From Paulownia fortunei (lineage: Eukaryota > Streptophyta > Magnoliopsida > Lamiales > Paulowniaceae): a stretch of DNA of 64,000 bases. The first letter of the stretch is position 1; each line of letters begins with the position of its first letter. Positions 37,171 to 47,039 of this stretch are shown one piece after another. The notes below the pieces were generated by a model. It was not told the origin of the DNA. It did not search any database and saw only the letters and a list, made by a program, of their open reading frames with translations. The stretch is from NCBI GenBank assembly GCA_019321725.1, contig CM033109.1:16399993-16463992 (forward strand), read 5' to 3'. The position numbers and the translations under genes were made by a program.

Positions 37171-37522
37171 TTGGAGACAAGATAAATCAACTAGGTCAAA
37201 TACTCCCTGAGCATAGCCAAGGTCAGACATGCGGACCACTGAAGAATATTGTTCATGTACTGTGGGTGGATGGGAAGACTGATAAACTCTCACTCGAGAA
37301 ACATTTATTCTAAATGGATTTGATCAAATTTTCGTCCTAGTGGCAAACCTGGGTGAAACGGTGGTTTGATCTTCTTGAAGCGGCAACAATAGGGAATTAG
37401 GAGAATCGCGACTAGTCCTATGATTAAGAAGCACAAATAGCATGTATTTACAATACCTGGTATGTAAAATTGGCAACAGCACAAGAAAGTATTCCTGCCA
37501 TTAATTTGAAAATGGTGAGACG
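37171..37522. promoter_or_regulatory. intergenic, presumed PPR promoter and 5' UTR
   Basis: About 350 bp between the LINE's A-run and the PPR start codon. I see no clear TATA box at a convincing distance and no other gene on either strand. If the LINE inserted here after the gene arose, the promoter is short or lies partly in LINE sequence. Confidence 0.4.
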
Positions 37523-39355
37523 ATGAGCCTGCGGTTCCCTGCATTTTTCAGGCGACACCACACGAGAAAACCATCTTACCTCCTTTGCCGCGCTCTAAAC
37601 CTCCAACCAAACTATCCAGAACCCTACTCCAACACTCTTAACAACACAGACACTGTAAATTTAGACCCAAAGGCTGCATTGCAACAGCCTGAGTCTCTAC
37701 AGAACCCATACATTCTCAACAAAATTATATCTTCGTGTGCGAAAACGGGTTGTTTTTCAATGGGACTTCAACTTCATTCCCATGTCATTAGAAGGGGTTT
37801 TCAATCCAATGTATATATCAACACTTCCCTCACAGACATGTATGGTAAATGCACTGAGACTTTCTGGGCTCACAAATTGTTCGAGGAAATGACTAACAGA
37901 AATGCAGTTACCTGGAATGCGTTGATTTCTGCTTATGTGAAAGCCCGTGATCCCATTACTGCTATTGAATTGTTTATCAAAATGCTAAGAAAGGATGTCC
38001 CTGTGACACCCTTTGGTGTTTCGGCTGCATTGGTTGCGTGTGCGCAGTTGGAAGATGGTGAACTTGGGGCTCAAGTGCACGGCCTGAGTTTGAAAGCAGG
38101 CTTGGAATTTAATGTTGTGGTGGGAAGTAGTTTGATTGATATGCATGCAAAATGTGGGAATGTGGAGGATTCCAGAAAAGTTTTCGATGGATTAGTTGGT
38201 GAGAATATTGTTGCTTGGACTTCAATGATTGCTGGGTATGCTCATAATCAATGCCCTGACAAAGCAATGAATTTGATTAAGGAAATGTCTCGTTCTGGTC
38301 TTAAGCCGAATTATGTTACTTATAATAGTTTGTTGAGCTCATTTCGTTGTCCAGATGATTTAAGCTATTGCAAGCAGATTCATTGCCTTGTGATTCAGGA
38401 GGGTTTGGAGTCTAATCCTTACTTGGTCACTACGTTAGTGATTGTGTATTCAGAGTGTGCTTGTAGCTTGAGGGATTTATACAAAATTTGCTCTAGTGTT
38501 ACAGAATGGGATCAAATTGCATGGAATGCTGTTATTGCTGGATTTTCTAATTTGGGTGTTGGTGAGGAAGCCCTCATGTGTTTTTCTCAAATGAGACAGG
38601 CAGGCCTTGCCATTGACTTTTTCACATTTTCAAGTGTATTAAAAGCATTAGGAAACAGTTCAGCCCTTGAAGAGGGAAAACAGATCCATGCTCTAGTTTT
38701 CAAGACTTGGTACATTACAAATTTATATGTGCAGAACGGGCTTGTTTCCATGTATGCACGATGTGGTAAGATTGACGATGCGAAGAAAGTATTCTCCTCA
38801 ATGGATGAGCATGATTTGATCTCATGGAATTCATTACTTACAGGCTGTGCCCAGCATGGCTATGGTAGAGAAGCTATTCAAATGTTTGAAAAAATGAGGA
38901 GGAGTGGGGTTAAGCCAAATTTGACCACTTTCCTTACAACACTCACTGCTTGTAGCCATGTTGGGTTGCTTGAAAAAGGACTAGAGTACTTTGATCTGAT
39001 GAAAAGTGACGACTTCCTTCCTCCGGCCCGGTTAGAGCACTATGCTTGTGTTGTGGATCTCTATGGTCGGGCTGGATTTCTCCATGAAGGGGAGGCCTTT
39101 ATCAATAGCATGCCTATTAAGACAGGACCCTCTGTGTATAAAGCTTTGTTAAGTGCCTGTCAAGTTCACGGTAATAAGGAAATTGCTGTGCGTTCTGCCA
39201 GAAAGCTTGTGGAATTGTGTCCTAATGATCCTGCTATATATGTATTATTGGCAAATGTGCTGGCAACTGAAGGTAGTTGGAATGATGCAGCCAGAGTGCG
39301 CAAGCTAATGTGTGATAAGGGAGTGAGGAAAAAGCCAGGCTATAGCTGGGTATGA
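37523..39355 (+). CDS. pentatricopeptide repeat protein, PLS class with E motif
   Basis: Open frame of 610 codons. The N-terminus is rich in Arg/His and lacks acidic residues for about 25 residues (FPAFFRRHHTRK), suggesting an organelle transit peptide, perhaps mitochondrial. From about residue 65 to 510 tandem PPR motifs of the P-L-S pattern follow, with landmarks SLTDMYGKC, VTWNALISAYVKA, SLIDMHAKCG, NIVAWTSMIAGYAHN, QIAWNAVIAGFSN, GLVSMYARCGKIDDAKKVF, ISWNSLLTGCAQHG and LTACSHVGLLEKGLEYF. An E motif closes the protein (VYKALLSACQVHGNKEIA to KKPGYSWV). Such proteins bind organelle RNA in a sequence-specific way and many act in C-to-U editing. No DYW domain is encoded in this frame. The stop comes immediately after GYSWV, where most relatives continue; see the candidate second exon at 40711. 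The specific RNA target cannot be told. Confidence 0.93.
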   Translation: MSLRFPAFFRRHHTRKPSYLLCRALNLQPNYPEPYSNTLNNTDTVNLDPKAALQQPESLQNPYILNKIISSCAKTGCFSMGLQLHSHVIRRGFQSNVYINTSLTDMYGKCTETFWAHKLFEEMTNRNAVTWNALISAYVKARDPITAIELFIKMLRKDVPVTPFGVSAALVACAQLEDGELGAQVHGLSLKAGLEFNVVVGSSLIDMHAKCGNVEDSRKVFDGLVGENIVAWTSMIAGYAHNQCPDKAMNLIKEMSRSGLKPNYVTYNSLLSSFRCPDDLSYCKQIHCLVIQEGLESNPYLVTTLVIVYSECACSLRDLYKICSSVTEWDQIAWNAVIAGFSNLGVGEEALMCFSQMRQAGLAIDFFTFSSVLKALGNSSALEEGKQIHALVFKTWYITNLYVQNGLVSMYARCGKIDDAKKVFSSMDEHDLISWNSLLTGCAQHGYGREAIQMFEKMRRSGVKPNLTTFLTTLTACSHVGLLEKGLEYFDLMKSDDFLPPARLEHYACVVDLYGRAGFLHEGEAFINSMPIKTGPSVYKALLSACQVHGNKEIAVRSARKLVELCPNDPAIYVLLANVLATEGSWNDAARVRKLMCDKGVRKKPGYSWV

Positions 39356-40710
39356 ATTGAAATAGGATTTAGGTTCTTGCTGTCCTTAGATGGGATAGCC
39401 AGTTGATCACTCTGCAGCAATTAAATGGATAGGCTCCTCAGACTAAAGTCACACCTTATAAAGTGATTCTTAAGCAGTGTTAGAGGCTGATGATGAATGA
39501 TTGGGTGAGTAAAATAGGGGGATTTCCCTTGCAGGATATCACCCTTTTCTTTTTGCAGTTTTTCTCTGATATTCTTGCAGCCTGGACATTTCAGTGGAGA
39601 AGTTCTATAAATCTTGTGAACAAGGTTTTGACCATTTTTTGGCCGGTCAAACATCTTTTTTAATTCTTCGAGTATATGTATTAGGAGGAGACATTGTTCC
39701 CTGTGCAACTCCAGCATGTTGTTCTTTATTGAGTGAAATGTGCTTTGAGCAGTTTGTTAATCCAGAATAAATTGAGTCATTAGTTTTAAGGACCTAATTA
39801 TTTTGGCCAGAAGAAGCTTGTTTTATGATCCTCAAGACAAATAATAGAACTTGTCTTTGATGTGATAGAGGATCAATGTGAAATTATGAACATTTAGTCT
39901 GTAATCATTGTACAAGTGTACGTAAGGAACCTGTTTGTATGAGGATATAATCTTGAATGCGGAATTGTTTCAGAGTTGGATATGATATCAGCTAGTTGTG
40001 GTTACAAATGCCAATGTGACAGAGGCTGCATTTGGCATTATACTGAATGAGTTGGTTCTAGTTGATAAGGTGTGAAGATCTTGTGAAAACCCTTCAACTC
40101 CATAAGTTCAGAGATCAACAACTTCTACAAGGTCATCCATTATCATAATCGAGTCAGAGAAAAATCTTTTTCTACCTGAAACAATACTACCTGTATCTTA
40201 ATTGGATTTTGATTTATTATAGTATGCTCTTTTCATCTCAGCTACCACTCACAAAAGAAAAATACAGAAATGTTAAGTAGAAGAAAATGTTGGTGTTTTT
40301 TGGTTGAATAACTCTGTGTTTTGATGTCGCAGGAATTACTTTATATGTTCAACTGTTGTCAAGTAGCTCCTGTGCTTCGTAAGCATACTATGAAGACAAT
40401 TACCAAGATCTCAGTTCTCACAGATATAGAGGAGAAAGTTATCAAGCTGCATGCTAATGAGTATAGTTAGGAAAGCTTGATGATTACAATAACAACCCTC
40501 AAGCTATGATTTGATAGACAGATGTTGACTAAATAAATGATGATATTAATATCTTGGAGCTTCTAGATATTCAATATTTCCCAGTATCGTTTTAAAGATT
40601 GTCCTCATGTCCAAATAAAAATAGGTCTATTCATATTGAAAGGACCACAGGCTTACCTTGTGTCAATTTCTAATGATTTTTGCTCCTTGTTATTTCCTCT
40701 TTCAATTTAG
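39350..40710 (+). other. possible PPR intron, or 3' UTR and intergenic
   Basis: A GTATGA donor-like site at 39350 directly follows the TGG codon of GYSW, and a pyrimidine-rich tract with TTTAG ends at 40710. If unspliced, the transcript would stop at 39353-39355, with an AATAAA at 39766-39771 as a plausible poly(A) signal. The antisense ORF at 39421-39717 shows no recognisable domain. No other gene was seen. Confidence 0.4.
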
Positions 40711-40785
40711 GCTGTGGGCAACCAAGTCGACTTTTGTTCACATGAATTTTTCAGTGATCCGGCAGGAAAAGTTCCAGAACTGTAA
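40711..40785 (+). CDS. candidate second exon of the PPR gene (E+ tail)
   Basis: After the acceptor at 40709-40710 the sequence reads AVGNQVDFCSHEF... and stops at 40783-40785, 24 residues. Joined in phase 0 to the TGG at 39347-39349 this gives GYSW followed by an EVGNQVH-like segment, as in the E+ region of many PLS PPR proteins, which usually read GYSWIEVGNQVH. The fit is suggestive; no expression evidence is available and the residue usually between W and EVG is missing. Confidence 0.4.
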   Translation, partial: AVGNQVDFCSHEFFSDPAGKVPEL

Positions 40786-43003
40786 GGCAAATGTTCATCT
40801 GACAAGGAAAGCCATAGAGCTTGTGGAAGCTGCTGGCTAGGGAATTATAATCAACAACCAATAAGAAATGTTCAAATTGTTATTCTTGTTTGGCTTAGAA
40901 TGTTATGTTAATATGTGTCTGCTAAAGCAAGAGTCAATATTATTCTTTTCCGTATATAGATTACTAAATTAGTGTCTACCAGGAAACTGAGGAACTATCG
41001 GACACTTAACCGGACCACCCAAAACAAAAGGGGTGGAACTATCAAAGACAAACTGCTGACCTTCACTGAAGCTGAACGATGTAAGAGCTCAAAAGGGGAA
41101 ATGCATCTATGGAACAAAGGAACCAACAGTTCTAGCAAAAATATGGGGAATAAAGGGAGTAGTGTGCAGCATTGAGTAATATGGAAGAGACTGAAAGAAG
41201 CAGCCCTTGGGTTTCTGGTCAAGTGATTATATATTACTCTCACAAAAAAAAAACAGTTGAAAGTTTGATTGTTCCTTCTTAATCTATCCTTGCATGTAAA
41301 TGAGCTTGCCAAGTAGCAGGCTGTAATTGGGCTGTCCAAATTATCACAAGTGAGTAAATCTTCAATTGCATTGTTCAACACGTGTACAAAAGCATGGTTG
41401 TCATATGGTGAGAGAAAACTATGCTATGTGAAGAGAAAATTGAATTTTCTCCATATCACGCAACCCCTGTGTACACGTATCTTACATTGGTCACGTATCG
41501 TGCACTGGTGTGTTACAGAATATCTAAATTGATGACAAATTATTATGGCATCAGTTTCTTTTTTTCTTGTTTTTAGGATTGGACGGTCAAATATAATATA
41601 TAATAGTTGCTGTAACACAAATTTTATTATTTGTAAAATTAATAAATAAAAAAAATTATATAAAATGAATTTTATTGAATTGAAATATTAAAATGATTAT
41701 AATCACTCTGATTCTTCTATTTAAAAATAAGAATTTTTGGGATTTGGACTTTTGAAGATGGAATTGCTGATTTAATCTCCTCCGAACTTGATTTTGTTTT
41801 TCAATAACTTTAATTCGAAAGTTTAACACCTTAATCTCGAATTAAACGCTATTATTTGAGTAGACTCCGCAATGAACGGCTTAATTTTCGCCTTGAACAC
41901 CGTGGATCTCCTTAAATTTGATCGTCTTGAATTGAGAGAATTTCCTCTAACACTTTTTTTACTTTGATCTTTTCTTTCCAACTTATGTTGTTGTTGTTCC
42001 TTGGAGATGACCCATATTTATACTTGTAGAACATAGACTCTTAGATAAGTCATTTGATAAAGTGACATGATTTGATTGACTGTTTATGATTTGATTGATA
42101 TCACAATATATGATTTGAATATCAATTTGTATTTATATTCAGTTCTATAACTTAGAAGATAAGTTTTGATTTCTAAAATTGAGATTTGACACTTGATGAA
42201 ATTTAATTGATCAATAATATATATTATAATATTAATTAATTAACTATTTACTTTAGAAATAAAATTTAATTAAATTATGAATATAAATAGAAAATATAAA
42301 ATTGATATTTAATATATTATTTCATATTGTCACAATTTAATTGGTATAAATTTTATTTCTCTACAGTTGCATTTGTCATCCAATATGAATTCAGGTGATG
42401 TTCTCCCGTTGGCGCATTTTTTAATCAGTGAAAGTGAGTCTCATCACTTACAGAAGCCAAGATATTTAGTTGAACCTTTCTTATTTATCCTTGTAACAAT
42501 TTACTACTCAGAGCTTTTCAACTTGAATTTTTTTGATGGATCGGATAAATAGCAGGGAAATATAAAAATTCCACGTCCTACCATTTTCACTAAGATGTAA
42601 ATAACTGTTTCTTCTCACAAATGGTTTTGCACATGAATAGGGCATAAACAGAACGTTTGATGCCCACAAACCCAACAAAAAGGTAACTTACTGGGAAAAT
42701 ATTCTCCAGATAACTAACGGTATAGTCCCATGTAAGTAGGAAAAGAAAACAGAAGACAGTCATTTAGAGCAAGGCTCAGTCAATTGCTATTTAAGGTGAC
42801 TCTGTGGAGTCACATATTTGCAACAGGCACAGCTTTTTGTTAGGCTATAACTGGCTTTCAGATTATAGTCCATTGATGAAGCCAAAAGCTAGGCCTTAAA
42901 ATACGCTGCAGGCTCTTATATCTTTCTCACTTCTTTTGCAGATAGACATAAAAAAATACACCATTCACCAAATTTTTAACAGATAAGAAGTGGATTTGCC
43001 TCA
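40786..43003. other. intergenic region between PPR and LTI65-like genes
   Basis: About 2.2 kb. 41590-42350 is strongly AT-rich with short direct and inverted runs but no recognised element. Overlapping ORFs at 40972-41175 and 40995-41381 are on opposite strands and resemble nothing known. The last 640 bp are the probable promoter of the LTI65-like gene; an ACGT core (CCACGTCC, 42571-42578) could be part of an ABA-response element, and TATTTAAG near 42789 is a possible TATA box. Both are weak calls. Confidence 0.4.
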
Positions 43004-44733
43004 ATGGCTCAACTTGAAAGGACAAGAAGATCTTCTGAGAGCCCTAAAACGCCTAAAGCTCAAACTTCACCAACTTTTGAGCAGCTCCTAAGAGGTACTT
43101 CTCTGTGGCCGTAACTGATTGTGCCCTGGATTTTTTACGTTTCATGAGTCTTGATAATAATAATGCCCTTTCTTCCCACTCAACAATGGAATAACCGAAA
43201 ATGGAAAGGGAAAGAAAGGTTGGAGTAGAAGTATATGCATGTAATAAAATTTCTGTAGCCATTCACCACCAGTGTGTGTTTTAAATTAGACACAATGATT
43301 TTCTAACTCCGTGACCTGTTATTTCTCCAACATGTGTGGTGATCTTTTTTGACCTCCAGTTGAAGAGGCACACTGGCCAACAAGTACGTCGCCTTCCTTT
43401 GGAATGCATCATGATCAAGAAGAGTGTCTCAGCCCTACTCATAACAAGAAGTCAGTTCTTGCCAAAGTAAAGGAGAGAGCTAAGAAGTTGAGGCACACTC
43501 TGAGTGGCAGGAAGAACCAAGGAAACGAGCTGAGTGACGATAACAGTACAACTTCATGGGGAGTTACCTTGGATGACGATGATGATGATGAACGGGATGA
43601 TGATCCTGAATATCTTGGTGCTCCAAGTAAAACTCTTTCCGATTTGATTTGATATCCATCCTACAGCTTTTATTACCTTACCATGTGTACTTAGAATATG
43701 TGTGAAGTGTCCAATTATAAAGACTTACACCTAATTCAATTTCACCTGAAATTTTTTTCCAATTTACATTCAGTGTACGAGTCAGAAGCAGCACCAGAGA
43801 ATTTAAAAGAAAATGCCAGGCAGCATCCACGAGCAGTGCCTGTGGTTTCTGAGAAGCATGTGTTCACAAACAGGATGAAACATGAAGCCACACCAGAAAA
43901 TGAAAAACCTGTCAGCCCAAACATGACCATGACTGAAGCTGTATCTGAAAAATTTGCACCAGCATATGCTGCTATGTCTGATACAACCCACAAAATCGCT
44001 TCTAAGATTGCTGGCCTTACTATTAAAGCTCCAGAAGCACAAGAAACAGCAGCCATTCCTACTCAGGTTCAAGGTGGAGCACATGAAACAAGAAGCAGTG
44101 CTGCACAGATTGCTGTTCCATCACGTCAAGGTTATGAAGCTAAGAACAGGATTGAAAATTCAGGAAATCTGAAGCAATACGGATCCAGCAGCCCTCAAAC
44201 ATGGGACAAAGGTGTTTCGGTGAAGGAGTATTTCATGACTAAGCTGGAGCCTGGAGAAGATGAAAGAGCACTTTCACAGGCTATAACAGAGGCCATAAGT
44301 CCAAGGAGAAGCACTGGAGATACTGGTGTGGTTGAGAAGGTGAAAGAGGCTGTCACTTCATTTTTCTGGCATGAAGAGCCCTCCAACTCAACTGCAAAGG
44401 CTGCAAGCTTATCTACTGCTGTCCCTGACTCTTCAAATATTCCAAGTTCTACTCAACCGAATCGCATCACTTCAACCAATGCTCATTCTTCAAAAGTTTT
44501 CTACCCTGCCAGTGCCAACTCCTCACCTCTTATCCCACTTTCCTCCATTGCTCATGAAGGTAATGTAGTGTTTAATAACTTTTTATCAATTCACGTTAGA
44601 AAAATAATCTTTTTAATATTTTTTCACTAAAATTCAAGGTTCAAATTTAGCTTTGCTGTACTTGTATACTGAAGAGGATCTTGTCACAGTTCTTGAGGAA
44701 GAAAATCATGGAAAGATACTCCAAGCCAACTGA
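43004..44733 (+). CDS. low-temperature-induced 65 kDa / CAP160-like protein, 4 exons
   Basis: Deduced exons: 43004-43094, 43360-43626, 43774-44559 and 44690-44733, all with GT...AG introns, joined in frame to 395 codons. Exon 1 starts MAQLERTRRSSESPKT. Exon 2 has a Lys-rich segment (KSVLAKVKERAKKLRHTLSG, residues about 61-80) and an acidic run (DDDDDDERDDDPEYLGAP, residues about 102-119). The exon 2/3 junction restores GAPMYESE, a family hallmark. Exon 3 holds KGVSVKEYFMTKLEPGEDER (about residue 265) and VVEKVKEAVTSFFW (about 310). The 44-base last exon ends KILQAN. These match the LTI65/RD29/CAP160 group: hydrophilic, largely disordered proteins induced by cold, drought and ABA. The protein is shorter than many members. 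Open frames starting at 43404 and 43698 are parts of this gene read through introns. Promoter evidence for ABA control is weak. Confidence 0.9.
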
Positions 44734-45665
44734 AGACTTGTATGCGGCCAAAGACATGATAAAGAATCAGTTCCCATTGATTTTGGATTGCTTTCACTTT
44801 TATACCCCTTCCATAGAGCAGAAATCAGTATATAGTTTTCTTTTCATTTTTTTTTTCTTTCGTGAAAAATCCAGCTGTATCTACGCAGAGAGTTTGGCAA
44901 TATTCCTTCCAGTTTGTTAATCCCGAAAAAAATGAGAAAAGCAAAGGGGGACTTAGTATATGGTCTAGCTTCATGATCATGTAAATACTAGTAAAAAAGA
45001 TTTGCTTTGCACGTAAAAGGTATGCATAAATGGAGAAACTCAACGAGGAAAATAATATAGAGAATACTGTTTTATTTTGAATATGATTTCTTGTTCCCAA
45101 CTGACCATCGTATTGTAATTCCAATTTTATTTTTTTTAATAAAATTCTAGTCGTAATTTAAGTTATTGATGCTCTACTAGTAATATTTTATTTGCAATGA
45201 ATATAATTTTATTAAAATCATTGCATGACTTGTAAGATAAATTGATAAACACAAATAATATAATAAAGTATTTGACTATTCAAAACCTAATTTCATATTC
45301 AGTAAATTATAATTATTCGAATTTATAGTTGCATAAGTCTTCTCATATTTAACCATGACGGTTCAAGATTTTTTTTTTTCCTTCTTGGAATTTTCAAGTG
45401 GCTATTCTTTGTCACTCAAAATTTGTATGTTGGTATCATATTCCTACTTTTTTTTTAACGAATAAAATGTTGACAATATAAAAGTTACGAGCAAAAGAAC
45501 ATCAGTATTTTTGTAAGTCCTTTTTGTCTTGTTTAGAAATTAAATTTAAAAATCATTTTTGTCTTGTTTAGAAATTAAGTTATTAATTGAGTTGTAAAAT
45601 GAAACAGTATCTAAAAAAATTACAAATAAAGTTCATTAAGGTAAAACCTGAAACAATAAACATTT
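44734..45665. other. downstream of LTI65-like gene, AT-rich
   Basis: Contains an AATAAA at 45138-45143, a possible but distant poly(A) signal, and an 18-bp direct repeat (GTCTTGTTTAGAAATTAA at about 45525 and 45560). No ORF with a recognisable product; those at 44681-44920 and 44825-45124 are chance open frames. Confidence 0.45.
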
Positions 45666-45895
45666 TATTAGAGTAGTGCCCGATGTATCAATTACTGACC
45701 GCTTTTATGCTTTTGTTTTGAATAGTCTTACTCGATAGATTATAATTAATTGACACTTTTTTGTCTTTAATTGTATTTAGATAATTAGATAAAAAAAATT
45801 GACTATACATAGTTATAGAGCATGATCGCACATATGATAATAAGCATTGAATATGCTTTTGTGGCGTTGGTCTTAAACTCATTCCAAATCAAGAG
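45666..45895 (+). repeat. copia-A LTR relic, first ~230 bp
   Basis: Starts TATTAGAGTAGTGCCCGATG, matching the copia-A LTR start TGTTAGAGTAGGATGCCC, and continues through TTTTATGCTTTTG, TTAGATAA and GAGCATGATCGCACATATGATAA (about 45818-45840) to the TGGTCTTAAACTC segment. The rest is lost. Confidence 0.7.
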
Positions 45896-47039
45896 TTCAT
45901 TGAAATCTGATGTAGCAGTGTAGTGCAAATAGGAAGAACGGTACAAAATCACTTGTTGATTTGTAAAAATGCCAAGAGATTTTATTGAAGAGAAAGAACT
46001 CTCAAAAGTTTATTCAATTAAAGTGAAAACCAAATCCTAGTCGAAGACACTTCTAATCGTTTTAACCCTAAGAAATTGTTAGTATAAGAAAATATTGGTA
46101 TTTATGAAAGTTGGAATTTTGTATAAAAACCAGGTGTTGCAAGCAATGTTACAACACTGGCTGTATTTAATTACTTAATTATTTTAATTAATTATAATTA
46201 TTTTGGGTAGGTTTCCATATTTAGGGATTTTCGTAATATTTATTTTAGATATTTAGTAAAGTTACATGTATGATAAATGTGTTGAAACTAAAAATATTTT
46301 TAATTTATTTTGATAAGGTAAGAAAAAATTTGAAAAATCTTATGGATAAGACAATAAATCAAGAAATCAATACCTTTTAGATATGCAACAATCAAAACCC
46401 AATTTCAAAGAGGATTTGGATGGAAATTCATGGCTGCATATATACCAAGTCTCAACATTGAAGAACCTGTGTGGATAAATTGAATAGTGCCACGAAAGTG
46501 ATTCAAATGTGAGACGATTTTGACTTACATACATTCTTTAGGAGAAGAAGATGAAAAACGTTTTTGGGAGATGACCGCATTAGCCATATGAAGGAGTTCA
46601 GAGTTCGAGGGAATCCAACATTGTTGATTACTCATATACATTCTTCGATAGAAGAATGTGAAGGTTTTCGGGAGAAAATTGGATCAGCTATCTAGAGGAG
46701 TTCAGAGTTGGAGGGAGTCCAGCAATGCTGATTTAAGTCGAGGGGAGCTCGCAAGAACAACTAATAAGTGGAATATATAGGATGTCTTTATTTAAAGAGG
46801 GAGTCTATAAATTATTTTAATTCCATGATATGTATTTTATAAATTGTTACTAATTAGTGGATTGTTTCTTTTTTTGGGCGTGATCTCATGCAATAGAGTA
46901 CGTAATACTTGAAGCACGTAAAAATTCTGATATTATCTTTTTATTTCCATTACGTGTTCTAACTAGATGTTACAATACTTTTCACAACACTTAGGATTTT
47001 AAGAAAAAAAATTGGGTAACAGATTATATCAGAAGCAAA
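45896..47039 (+). other. unclassified region with possible LTR (46077-47021)
   Basis: 46077-47021 begins TGTTAGTATAAG and ends GGGTAACA. It is followed at 47022-47036 by GATTATATCAGAAGC, which resembles an initiator-Met primer-binding site with mismatches. This would make a 945-bp LTR on the plus strand. There is no second copy, no gag after it and no target duplication, so the call is weak. 45896-46076 shows nothing recognisable. Confidence 0.3.

Noticed and set aside
39421..39717. 98-codon antisense ORF behind the PPR gene
   Set aside because: No recognisable motif; lies in the putative intron or 3' UTR.
40972..41381. Overlapping opposite-strand ORFs of 67 and 128 codons
   Set aside because: No recognisable domain, no good start context, and mutual overlap; treated as chance frames, though a short unknown gene cannot be fully excluded.
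43742..44084. Two antisense ORFs of 93-104 codons
   Set aside because: They are shadows of exon 3 of the LTI65-like gene on the other strand.
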